From Xenoacremonium recifei (lineage: Eukaryota; Ascomycota; Sordariomycetes; Hypocreales; Nectriaceae), in assembly GCA_012184525.1 (NCBI GenBank), contig WOFQ01000043.1, forward strand, positions 124,001 through 188,000: a stretch of 64,000 nucleotides of DNA, in the 5' to 3' direction. Position numbers and translations under genes: made by a program. Within the stretch, counting starts at the first letter, position 1; each line of letters opens with the position of its first letter. The notes below the pieces were generated by a model, which saw nothing but the letters and a program-made list of their open reading frames with translations, was not told the origin of the DNA and did not search any database. Shown here piece after piece: positions 31,298 to 42,593 of this stretch.

Positions 31298-31958
31298 ACA
31301 ACCGGCGATGCTACGTCGTCTATCAATAAGGTCGGTATGAGCTTACCGTCAAGCTATAGATAAGTCGTTATCTCGGCTGGTCTCTGCCGAGAATGGGAGG
31401 TGTCGTAAGTCTAGTGCATCCCGCAGTGGGAATGTGAATCGGCATTGCTCCGACGGGTCTTTCTCTCATCGGCAATTTGGACCAATCCAAACCCCGCTAC
31501 GCCGACGCTATCTTGCCGGAAGTAGTAAAATCAAAGTCGATCCCTCCAATGGCCTGACTCCTGCGCTCGGTAGAAGGACTTATATGATCCTTCAACCTCT
31601 GGAGCGAGGATTTTTTCCTGAAGGAGTCCCTCCCCGATCTTAGGTGGCCGCCGCCATTTTAGTACCCGCGCAGGATGAAGTCCGTCTTCACAGGCACTGT
31701 GTACAGAGTAGGTAACCAGCGTTTTCTCGTTGTGCTGGGAGCATGAGTCAGCGAGATGTTCTTATCTCATTGCAACTCTGGAGCATTTGAAGGGTCTGGC
31801 TAGGGAATAGTACGGTTGTTGTGCGATAAGGCGTTGGAGTTAGTCTCGCACTGGCCAGCATATATGTTGATCACAAGGTCCCCTGCAATGCTCGCTGCCC
31901 TGTGATCATTCCTGTCTTGTTGATGTAGAGGTAAAGTGTTAGGAACGCCACCGTCAAG
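31298..31958. promoter_or_regulatory. Divergent promoter of M20 hydrolase and permease
   Basis: This 661-base spacer sits between two start codons facing outward. Four HGATAR-type motifs occur: an inverted pair at 31358-31373, one at 31762-31767 and one at 31824-31830. About two are expected by chance. The paired arrangement suggests AreA-type nitrogen control (inference). Confidence 0.55.
31358..31373. promoter_or_regulatory. GATA-factor inverted repeat AGATAA-N4-TTATCT
   Basis: Two perfect six-base GATA half-sites face each other with a four-base spacer (GTCG). Closely spaced GATA pairs are strong AreA/Nit2 targets in fungi (established). Binding here is not shown. Confidence 0.55.
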
Positions 31959-33604
31959 ATGTCCAGTGCGCACGACAACATTGAAACCGCGGCTGAGCGC
32001 CCCGAAGTCGACGCCAGCATTCTGAAGAATCAGGACGCTGACGAAGGCTTTGAGCTCTTCGAGGAAAATGGACCGCAGGCGGCTTCGGCAGAGGAGGCCA
32101 AGGCAGTGCGCCGTAAGATCGATATTCATCTACTGCCGCTCATGTGTGCCCTCTATGGCCTGAACTACGTCGACAAAGTCGCCATGGGTTGGGCCGTTCT
32201 CTTCAACTTCCGCGACGACCTTGGCCTCCACGGTACTCAATACTCATGGGCCAGCTCCATGTTCTATTTCGGGTATCTCGCTGCCCAGTATCCTGCCAAC
32301 TACATCCTTCAGCGCTACCAAACAGCTCGTATTGTCGCGTGCTCGACTATCGCATGGGGAATTCTGATGCTCGGGTGAGTTGCATATTGCTGCTCCAGTT
32401 GCTCGATTGTAAAGTATCCATGCTAACCCTATAAAGACATCTGGGTCTTAAGAACTTTGCAGGACTCATGGTAATTCGATTCCTTCTGGGAGTGACTGAA
32501 TCAGTCGTTACTCCTGGCTTCGTCATGTACACCTCCATGTTTTACACTCGCCAGGAGCAAGTCATGCGAACTATGCTCTGGGGTTGTATGCAAGGCAGCT
32601 TTTCAATCATCTCTACTCTGCTATCTTATGGCCTGGGACACATTACCAACACCGCGCTGAAGCCTTGGATGTACATCTTCTTGGTCCTCGGCCTCCTGAG
32701 CATTATTGTCGGTTTTGGATGGCTTCTGTTCATGCCTCAAACTCCGAGCACGGCCAAGTTCTTGACCCCTGATGAGCGCGTAGTCGCCGTGCAGAGAGTT
32801 GCCGCCAACATGATGGGAATCAAAAACTACCAGTGGAAGTATTACCAAATGTGGCATGCGGTCAAGGACCCCAAGACTTGGCTTATCCTCGCATTTGTGC
32901 TCTTCACCATGCTTCCGAATGGTGGTCTGACCAACTTCGGCTCACTGGTCGTTTCTGGACTTGGTTTCAGTACCTTCCCTACGCTCCTGATCGGTCTGCC
33001 ATCATCTGTTGTCAGCTCGGGAAGCATGGTCTGCTGGGGTCTGCTTTCGTTGAAATACCCGAATCTGAGAACTTGGGGCATGATCATTCCTCTTCTCCCT
33101 GCTATCGCTGGTATTGCCGCTGTGTATGGAACCATGAACACCGATGCCAACAAATATGGCCGCGTTGTGGCCTATTGGCTCATTAACTCTTATGCTGTCA
33201 CGGTATGCCTCACATCCTTTACACAACCGTTAAGTATTCTAATGAAGTATTAGTGGCCATTTGTCCTGACGATCATCGGCCAAAACATTTCTGGGCACAC
33301 CAAGCGTGCATTCACCAGCGCAATGATGCTCATCATCTTCTCTGCTGGTAACATTGCCGGACCTTTCTTCTTCCGAACTCAAGATGCTCCCAAGTACGTT
33401 CTGGCCATCACAACCATCCTTGTATTCTTCTGCGCGGCTCTTTTCTGTGCCGTCGCTCTCCGGTTCTACATGATTTGGGAGAACAAGCGCCGTGACAGAA
33501 TGTATGGTGTTCTTGAGAGCCTGGACGAGAAGCTTGAGGGTATGCGCTTTGGTATGCATGATAAGACCGACTTGGAGAACACAGATTTCCGATACGTGCT
33601 ATAG
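31959..33604 (+). CDS. MFS permease, Dal5/allantoate family, 510 aa
   Basis: The long hydrophilic N terminus leads to RKIDIHLLPLMCALYGLNYVDK, the Dal5-family TM1 entry. VIRFLLGVTESVVTPGFVMYTSMFY corresponds to TM4 and TM5, and a central loop FLTPDERVVAVQRVAANM precedes the second half. Introns 32375-32436 and 33203-33253 join in frame, and the exons total 511 codons with stop. Yeast Dal5 carries allantoate, ureidosuccinate and dipeptides. With an M20 and an M28 hydrolase next door, a small peptide or N-acyl amino acid is a likely cargo (inference). It is distinct in sequence from the Dal5-type permease at 2876. Confidence 0.9.
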
Positions 33605-33963
33605 GGTCGTGGTAGCATCGGTTCACCTTGCCCTGCGGTTGGGTGACTCGAAATGGGAGAGGATCATAGAACACAGCAAGTAGAGAAATTAATTGAAGAG
33701 GTTGTAAAATTAAGACTTCATCGATGTACTTTAGTCCTTTTGGTCTGTTGAAATGAGGTCTTCTTTCTCATTATTGTTTCGACTTGCACCCTCCCTTGAT
33801 AGGAAGACTTAATACCTAAGAACATTTGAAGGGTATCACGTGATATAACACATGACTCTACAATATTATCGCCCCGCTCTTGCAACGGTTCCAAAAAGCG
33901 CCGCAGAAGATGGATTGAACTTGGAAGCATTTTAATTGAGTATCATATCAGCATCGGCCTGAA

Positions 33964-34602
33964 ATGAACTCCTACTGGCCATTTTCTCGGCCCCAAGATA
34001 CCTGGTTCTCTGTCGGACTCGCCTCTTCTTTCCCTGACGTTGGTTTTGACGATGGTGACCTATCACAATCACGAACGTGCGGCGCAGATCTCATTCCAGG
34101 ATGCAAAGTCTTTGACGTTCCGGCCACAGAGGTCTCTCAACGTACTGAAATTCCTATTACGCCGAATGAATTAGAAATCTCCGAGATGGTGGGCGATATA
34201 CGGAGTCAGGTGTTGGTATTCCAGTACAAAGGAAAGTTTTTCGCTGTTGACAATGTGAGTTACCGGCTTATGATTCATGGATCCCGTATCGGGACTTTGC
34301 GAATTAACAAAATCCCTTTGTAGAAATGCCCACATTCTTCATTTCCACTTTCAAGAGGAATCCCGTTTGACATAGAAGACTTCGGCGTCGTCCTCAGTGC
34401 TGGAATAACATGCCCGAAACACGGTTGGTCCTTCGACCTTTACACCGGGATGTCAGACCGTGCAGCCTACAGACTCACGAGATGGGAAGTTGAATTACGA
34501 GATACTAAAGCCCCAGAGGATAGTAGCCCAAGAGAAACTGGCGGTGATAGAGAAAACATAGAAAGAGAAGTCTGGGTTAGAAGAAAACCTCGAATTGGAT
34601 GA
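33964..34602 (+). CDS. Stand-alone Rieske [2Fe-2S] protein, 189 aa
   Basis: One intron (34255-34323) joins the exons, 190 codons with stop. The second exon begins KCPHSSFPLSRG and then CPKHGWSFDLYTG. This is the CxH...CxxH Rieske pair that binds a 2Fe-2S cluster with two Cys and two His. The first exon has VLVFQYKGKFFAVDN, the beta strands before the first ligand pair. There is no oxygenase catalytic domain, so it looks like a soluble ferredoxin-type electron carrier, or a small sensor. The ~100-residue N-terminal part before the domain is unassigned. Its redox partner is not obvious in the window; the FAD enzymes are far away. Confidence 0.85.
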
Positions 34603-34852
34603 ATAGTCTTGCGGCTCTGCTGTTGTTCTTTTTGAGTTTGTCAATAAATAGCGTCAACGACAAGGAAGGAGGATTTAGAGAGGATATAGAAGTGAATATG
34701 GCGAAGGCGCAAGGCGTATTGCGCTACAAGAAAGATACAGGTAAATTTAGAGTCAATTCACCTAATTCATTGTAATTTCGCTGAGGTTCCTCCAAGTAAA
34801 TCTGTTATACATCTCTATTGTTGGTTTTCCCACTCACCATCCAATATCCAGG

Positions 34853-35065
34853 TCATTGGTTCGGGCGCCTCGCTGCTCCTCTACGGATTAGAATCTCAAG
34901 CAAATCTTTTGGCTCCTCAGTTCCAGCCAGAACGAGGTAACAGTTACTTCCTTCTCTCCAAGCAAAGCCCCCAAGCCCGTAGAGCTGGACCAAGACTTCT
35001 TGGAAGCGAAGTATTGAAATGATGTAGGACTTGGGAATGCGATGAGGCCATTGTCGCATAGGCAT
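34853..35065 (-). CDS. Possible small protein or terminal exon, 70 aa
   Basis: The frame has protein-like composition (LRFQEVLVQLYGLGGFAWRE, CYLVLAG) and its own ATG, but I know no family and could not link it to other exons. It may be a chance frame or a decayed gene. It converges on the Rieske gene. Confidence 0.25.
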   Translation of the reverse strand: MPMRQWPHRIPKSYIISILRFQEVLVQLYGLGGFAWREGSNCYLVLAGTEEPKDLLEILIRRGAARRPNQ

Positions 35066-36293
35066 TGCGGAGGTTGGATTGCTAGGATAATTAAATCGAG
35101 TGTAGGTTAGCTATTCGGGAAGCTTGGAGTTTCAGCTGGATCTGCTATAACATGACATCGGCGAAGAATCGGATCGTCTATCACAAAACAGGAGCGTATT
35201 TATAGCTAGAAGCATTGTACGAGGTGGCTATGAAAAATCCACAAGATCTTTGAGTGCGTTTTAGAATGAACGAAGAGGACTGTGACGTGCTGAGGGTAGT
35301 GGTGATTAACATGTATGGTTCTATCGATGCATGATTAAGTGGCCCTACGTACCTAGCTTGGGCTTCAAGGTCAGCGACTTAAGTCTGGCCCTATATGCTG
35401 TAGATAGGATATTTCCCATTTTCCGTACGAATAGGCTAATATCTAGTTCATCAACCAAAATTGCCTTACCACGGACCTTCACACCCTGTAAAATATCAGA
35501 TCATCGGTGATTCACTTCACCCAGTATCCACCGCGGACAGTTCCGCTACCAAGGTGGAGTGACAAGGCAGTTTTTCGAGGGGGAACTAACCACCGGCTCG
35601 GCCCTTGGAATGGCTGAAGGGCCTCGCTGAACAGCAGTGGGCATGTGCTGAGGATGTAGCACCATGCTCGGGGCAGCGATGCTCTCGAGGTGCTCAGGAT
35701 TGGCACAGACCAAGATTTAGAAATCCTTCTGCCGGAAGAAGAGTAAACTACTCGGAAGTTTCCGAGGCATTCTCCGTGAATATGAGATGCAATTATTTTT
35801 ACAGGCAGATCCCTGACTACTCCGTAGATGAATGGGAGTCGAATCAACAATCCCCGCATCCCGCCTCTGCAGAACAGACAAGCATCAATTTAAAGGGGCG
35901 CAGCGGATCCTTCAACGGCCGGGGGAAACGCCCCGAAGCGGCCACTTGCATCAGCTGAAAAGATCCTTGCCAGCATTCAGCACTTGTGATTCGGTCGTTT
36001 GCGAACCGGCACCCCAGCTTATCTTCCCAAGCCATTCACGTCTTCTTGCGAGGCGCCAGGTGAGCTTTCCAGCGGGGCTGAACAGCAGTTATCAATGTCC
36101 GCCAGCCAGTCGGACTTTGCAAAAACAGCCACAACGGGGTGAAGGACGGGAGTCAGTCCATCTGAAACGCGACGCGTTAGGCTCCCGAAGCCACATAACA
36201 TAGGCCAGCTGCCAAGTATTTGGTCCGGGGAGTTTCTACTTCTCTTGTATCCTTACTGGCTCGACCGTTTATGTATTGACGAAGTGAGCCATC
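35066..36293. other. Spacer upstream of the large ATPase gene
   Basis: This 1.2 kb holds no convincing gene. It probably contains the promoter of the gene at 36294. Short frames on both strands overlap each other and lack family features. Confidence 0.4.
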
Positions 36294-39200
36294 ATGACCA
36301 CGTTCACGGTGGATTCGGAAGACAAGATACAGAGTCGCGAAGATGCCCGGGCTCTTATCGACAGGGTCGCCGCTCGACATGGCTACATGGCCCCGGAAAC
36401 CCTGGCTGCGATGGCTCCAGGAGTACGAACGGTGGTTGAGGAAGCGTTGAAGGCAGACAGGAGAATCACTTCCGCGGCATCCGTGTAAGGCGAGAAAGCA
36501 ACCCATCTATGGGCACATCCCTAACGTGTGTAAGAATCGCGCGGAAGGTTTCGAAGAGCAGCATACCGTTGATCTATGAACTCCTTCAGAATGCAGAAGC
36601 CAACAACTATTCACGTGCAGAGAGTCAGGTCGAGGATCCTTACATCTCGTTTCGCGTCTACCAGGATCTCATGGTCGTGGAGTGCAATGAAGATGGGTTT
36701 TCCGAGCAGAATGTGCGGTCTCTTTGTGACATAGGTAAGAGTTCACGCCCGAAGAGGCACGGATACATCGGCGACAAGGACATTGGCTTCAAATCCGTTT
36801 TTAAAGTGGCATCTAAAGTGCGCATTGACTCGGGTCATTTGTCATTCTGCTTGCAACACCAAGAGGGAGAGTCAGGCCTTGGGATGATCACGCCTCTTTG
36901 GACAGACCAACCAACCGTTGCCGAAGATCACGTCGCAGCCAAAGACATTAATCAAGAGCCAGCGACTTTCAGTAAAAGTACCAAATTTGTGCTTCATTTT
37001 ACGAGCAGCGATTCATCCGATGAGCTTGAACGTCGGCGAAACGATCTAGTGGCCCAATTATGGGACCTGCCAGAGACAGTCCTCCTCTTTATGAAGAAGT
37101 TGCGCAAATACAGCGTGGAGGTCTTTGACCAAGCAGGGAAACAATTGCGGCGGAAGGAAGTAAAGTTTTCAGGGGACATATTTGGGCCAGGAGTTCGCCT
37201 CCAAATCAACACACGCGACGAAACAACTTCTGTGGATACTCTGAAACGCTTCTGCCTCTTCAGACGCGAGGCAAAAGGTTTGCCAAAGAATGAGAACCGA
37301 TCCGGAGACTATGAAACATCGGAGGAGAACGTCAACATAGAGGTGGTATTAGCCTTTCCTCTGACTTCAATGGGTGGTCCGCAAATAGAGTCCCAAAAAC
37401 TCTTTGCTTTTATGCCTCTGCAGGATGTAGGATTCAAGGTAAACTCCTCGCCAACCTAGATAACTACCACTGGCCTGTACTAATTGTGTCAGATCTTGAT
37501 ACACTCCGACTTTGTCACCGACGCGACGAGGCAAGGAATCGTGGAGTCATCTGAAAGAAACATCGCGATTCGAGACTTAATCTGCGAAGACTTGGTTTAC
37601 GCAATTAATGTTCATCTTGTCAATGACCCGTTCCTTTCACACAAGTGGATGCACTACCTCCCCCAATCAAGTAAACCACCATCAAGTCCTTTCTGGAGAC
37701 AGCTTGTCTCCAAGTTCCAAGAAGCCCTCAAGCCGCTTCGGTTGATACGCTCTATGAGTTTCGGTTTGGGCAACTTTCACCGAATCGATAGTGTACGACG
37801 ACTACTTCCTACCCAGGCTGATCTGTTCGGAAATCCTTTACTACCTGAAACTGCGATAGTCAACTACCCTTCCCGTCAATACAGCGACGAAGATCTCGGT
37901 TGTCTGAGGGACTACGGTCTTCAGTACCTTTCCGTTGAGTCTTTGATGCCAGGGCTAATAACTTTGACTTGTAGCAGTGAGTGGAAGACGAAGCTTTTCG
38001 ACAATCGCAGCGAGGATTGGCATTCACGTCTATCCCGACTGATACTGAACTTATGCGATTCCATACCGGGAACATGGGCTGGTCTGAAGGTCCTACAACT
38101 CCTGCCCCTTGTTTCTCGAGAGGTCCGAGACATGAACTCTTGTCCCTCAGGGGTCTATTTTCCCACTATCGAAGGAGTTTCGATTCCAGAAGACCTCGAT
38201 ATCCCTATTATTTTGCCTGCAGCTGCAGCAAACCCGGACTGTCGAAAGCTATACGAAGCACTTGGAGTTAAGACTGCAGCCCCATCAATGATACGAGAAA
38301 AGATCATAGCGAAGCACCGAGCTTCAGGCCCCGACCACAAGACTTTGACTCCTGAAACTTCAAACCAGCACCTCCGATATCTGTATCGGATGCACAACAA
38401 AGACTGTATCAGATCTGAAGAGGAGAAGCACATCATTGTATTTGACCAACTAGGCCGCCCCCGGCAACCGAAGACTCAATATGTTTATTTCCTAGGGGAA
38501 GGAGAGTTTTCCCCGGGTGAACTTCTAGTTCCTCCGTTTCCTGCGGGAGGTCCTGCTGATGGGTCTGGACCTGACGTATCAATCATACATTCTGTCTATT
38601 TCGAGAACCCGCCGACGGGTGCCTCTACACTTCAGAAACCGTGGAAAGGGTGGCTGTATGACTTCATCTGGATTGAGGAGAAGATCCAACTCTTTACTAA
38701 GCGAGACTCCAAAACCGATCCAAACCAAGACAAGCTCCTTACTCCGGAGTACATATTCGTCATCGAGCATTGGCAGGAAAAAGCCATAGGCCGCTTTTGG
38801 CAGAACTTCCAAGTTCCTGCGACCAGAAAGCTCTGGGATGACGATCCGGTCGGCACTGAGGTGGTGCGAAAACAGATCTGGATTTGTACGGACGGCATCC
38901 GACGCCCAATGGAACAGACCTTCTTGCCTGTGGCTTCACTTGTTTCTTATTGTGCGGACTATGTTTCCGATACCAGCACCTTGCCTTTCATCAAGCTTGA
39001 AAAAACGCTTGAAGACAATGTTGCCGAAAAATGGTCTAGTTTTGCGAAGCACTTTGGGATTGGTCAGGAGACGAATCTGTCCATGACTCTGGCTATTGTC
39101 AAGAGCCTTGCAGATGGGATCTCAAGCCCAAAGGACGGCGATCTTACCAATACTATGGTAAAGCTATATCTTCGGATCCACCAACAACTCTACATCTCGT

Positions 39201-41723
39201 CTCACAAGCAGATGGACCGAACCCAGATCAGGTAAGTTCTTACTTGCGCAGAATACTCGCACTTACTTACATTTCAGGAACTTCTTCTCTACAAACTCTT
39301 GCTTGCTTGCCTCTCCACAATCTGGAGGACCTCCGCAAGATATAGATACTCAACCGCCGCGATGGGTATCACCGGATCGATGTCTGTGGGATGCCCCTTC
39401 CACATTTAAAGTTATCACTGCTCTTAGGCCTGCCTGGAATGAGGTCTTGACGAGTCTCTACACAGGAGACCAGCAAGGGTTGAGACAATTCTTCCAGGAT
39501 ACCCTATGCATACCCGACATCTCATCCCGGGATGTCATCAAAGAGCTCGACACCCAATCAAAACTCGGAGCAGAGAGCGCTCAGCCAGAACATGCCGAGA
39601 ATATTTATGAACTGTACAGACTTCTAGACCGTCTTCGAGTCGATGCCAGCGTGGACACGGTAGTTGAAATTAAGTAAATTCACCCCTGCACCCCTATCCA
39701 TGCGTCATCAGTTGACCAAGTACTACAGGCAAGCTTTTAGATCAGACGCCTTGATTTACGTTCCCAACCACACTTCCCAGCTCTGGGTGAGACCGGTGGA
39801 CTGTTCCTGGGAAGGTCATGAAGACGAGGCCTGTCTTAAGACCGTCTATCCAGACCTTTCCACGCTATTCCAGGATTTTCTGGGCGTCCCAAGCCTCAGT
39901 ATCGGGTTGACATGCGACCGTCTCGTGGAACTCAGCACACAGCTTAGAGAAATCATCCATATTAAAGAGTTCTTGTGGACAACAAACACACTTCTTACCC
40001 TTCACCCGGGGATGCCTTTACCAGGTATTGAAGATCTCAAGTCAAAACCCATATTTCCGGTCAGAGTGCCTCCGGGAGCGACACAGGCAATGACTATCTC
40101 GGGCGATTTTCTGGTCATTGATCGACAACGATATGTTTCTCCGTTCAAGGACATGTTCAATACACTTGACTTTGCTCCGGAGGAAGTTGGTCGCTTGAGG
40201 GCCCTTCTACAATGGGCGGGCCTAGAAGCACGATGCCTTTCCAAACTCGTTTCAGAGAAGACAACAGTCAATATTGTTCGAAACGTTGAAGATAGAGATC
40301 TCAGTCGCGACTTAGACAGTAAAGCTCGCGCGATTGCAAGGTAAGTGATGGAGACAGGTTACAATCGAGCAATCTGACATGTGACATAGCGTCGTGTCAT
40401 ATTTCCAGCCCAGGCCCGTGGGCACCAAGGAACGTGACTTCCGCACTATTGTTCAGAAGATACAAGTCTTCCGGAATTCGGAAATTGAATCTACCCTGAC
40501 AGTCACTCACAACGGCAAGGACGCTGTTGCACTATCCGTCAGGAGTGACTTACACATTCAAGTGTTGAGTGATCAAAGGCTACAGATCTACGTCCCGTCA
40601 GATCATGAGGCCCGAGAGTTTTCCGCCAAGGCCAGGCTGCCTCGCGCAATGCTCGCGTGTCTGATGGGAATCAAAGCTGGCGATGTTAATGCGTTGGCTG
40701 TTATTGTCGTCGGTAACATTATCCAAGCTAAGAAGGCCATATTAGGCCGGCTTCTTGAGGACCAAGGTATCCCGTTGATGGTAGACGTTGAGGCTAGTGC
40801 TCAGTCCGCGGTCAATAGTGCGGTGGCGGGAGTGCAGCCCAATCTCCCTCCACAGCCACCAAGGCCACCTCCCATTTTGACAAATCCTGACACGGCCAGT
40901 GTTCCATACGAGGCACTTCTGATTCAAGCCGTGAATGCCGGACGAACTGCTCGATTCCCAAGTCGAGATTCCTCCTTTGATATGGCGACAATGTCTCAAA
41001 GCCTTGTTCAATTGCCGGGGACTACTACCTCCTTCAGGTTCTTTGCCGGAGACCAGACTGACTGGCAGCGTATGGTGGGAGCGGCGGGTGAAATATTTGT
41101 AAGTTTGCCGAATATGTTGCTCTGGTGGCATCAAGACACTTACTAACGAGTATCAGGTCTTTGAACTTCTGTCAAATCTCGCAGTCGCGCTTCCGGACTT
41201 TAATCGAGACAATTGGCAAAGCACGGTGAGGCGATTTGCTAGCGCCCATCCCGAATACTTGACGATGGAGCCTTGGCGTGGCACGGAGCTGTCAGATATC
41301 TTCTACCACGATAAATTCGGCATTCTTACAGCACTGTTGATCGAAAAAGGCTACTTCGATGAAGACATGAGGGATGAGAGGCCGGACTACTATGTCGAGG
41401 TGAAAGCGTCTATGTTGAACCAGTTTGAGACGCCATTCTACATGAGCAAATACCAATACGCACGGGTATTGACCTTTGACTTCCCACAATAAGGTTGCTT
41501 GCTAATATTGCACTAGATGAAATCCTTCGGGAGGGAACATAGGGATGCGCCTCAAGGACCGAGGAAGATCTATATCCTTTTCCGGGTATACGGCATGGAA
41601 TCGGGCGACTTCCAGCTCAGGGTGTATCCTGATCTTGAGAAAGCGGAGATGGACGGTGAATTGGACTTCGAAGCTCCGAGTTGGACCGTTACGCCGAGAG
41701 CTAAGGCGTCCTCATGGAGATGA
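36294..41723 (+). CDS. Large GHKL (Hsp90-like) ATPase with NO VEIN/DUF3883 C-terminal domain, 1688 aa
   Basis: Eight exons join in frame (introns 36485-36534, 37439-37492, 39232-39277, 39674-39728, 40341-40389, 41099-41156 and 41466-41516), totalling 1689 codons with stop. The N-terminal ATPase has the N-box YELLQNAEAN (E79, N83), NEDGF (D117, G118) and IGDKDIGFKSVF (143-153), the GHKL ATP lid motifs. The usual Gly at 146 is Asp. Residues ~160-1500 form a long unassigned middle part with no membrane helices. The C-terminal exons read AAGEIFVFELL, then ELSDIFYHD, then DYYVEVKAS (E1598, K1600), which fits the NOV_C/DUF3883 domain and its PD-(D/E)xK-like nuclease core. Relatives include plant NO VEIN and sacsin-type proteins. 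The role in fungi is unknown. Similar ATPase and nuclease pairs occur in prokaryotic defence proteins, so self/non-self or nucleic-acid surveillance is a possibility (inference). Confidence 0.85.
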
Positions 41724-42579
41724 ACATAGGGGCGTCAGGATTGTACGAATGTCGCGAATGCCTATTGCAGAATCGACTATGTATTGCTAGCTTCTAGTCT
41801 CGGAATATCTCCTAATATGCATCAGAGAATAAAAAAAGAAATCTCTACCCGATATTAAATACTTAGTAGGACGCATCGACCAGACTCGAGCTTCTCTCCA
41901 GCAGTACGTAGTTCCACTAGCCGCAGCAGCTAATAATCTCATCAGTCATCTCTTCATAGCCGGATAATGTTTCTTTCGGTTTGTATGCTGTCTTTTCCGC
42001 AAGTCTTCTACGTTTCCATGACGACTTTACGGTGGATGAAGTACATGTTAGCCACTCCCCCGTGTGTGCCGAGGTATCGCACACCCGTCCTCCCAGTTCG
42101 GCATTCTGAACTATAGCCGATGAATCGGGACAGTTTTCATACGACTTTATTATGGAGCTATGGGCCATTATGCGAGCTTGGGTCACGACTAATTTCTCCG
42201 TGGAATACATCGAGCCGGGCTACTGAAGTCGACGTCCATCGCCAGATTGTGAAGCTTATTTCCCCTGGCCATATGGAGGTGCAGTGGGTGGTATTGCGAG
42301 TCGCCGAGAGAGGGGATCTTAGCCTGTATTCTACGTAGTTATTGCCAACTTGATCTATCGTTTCTAAGATGTTCAAGAGTAACACTGTCGAAGGCAAGGG
42401 ATGCCACAGCTCTACCCACTCAACAGCGGCAAACCCAACCCGGAAATCAGCTCTATCTGTGCCTCAGCCGCTTCGGTTTCCTTGGCGCCAGCCATCCACT
42501 TCCGATCCTTTAGAAGTGCTAGTTCAGTTTGACCTGCAGGGTCAGATCGGATCAACAGTCCAAGCACCTGCAGTACTTG

Positions 42580-42593
42580 AGTACCTAGGTACT
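42580..42593. repeat. 14-base perfect palindrome AGTACCTAGGTACT
   Basis: The sequence equals its own reverse complement. TACCTAGGTA-type palindromes occur in non-coding DNA of many ascomycetes. No function is assigned. Confidence 0.5.
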
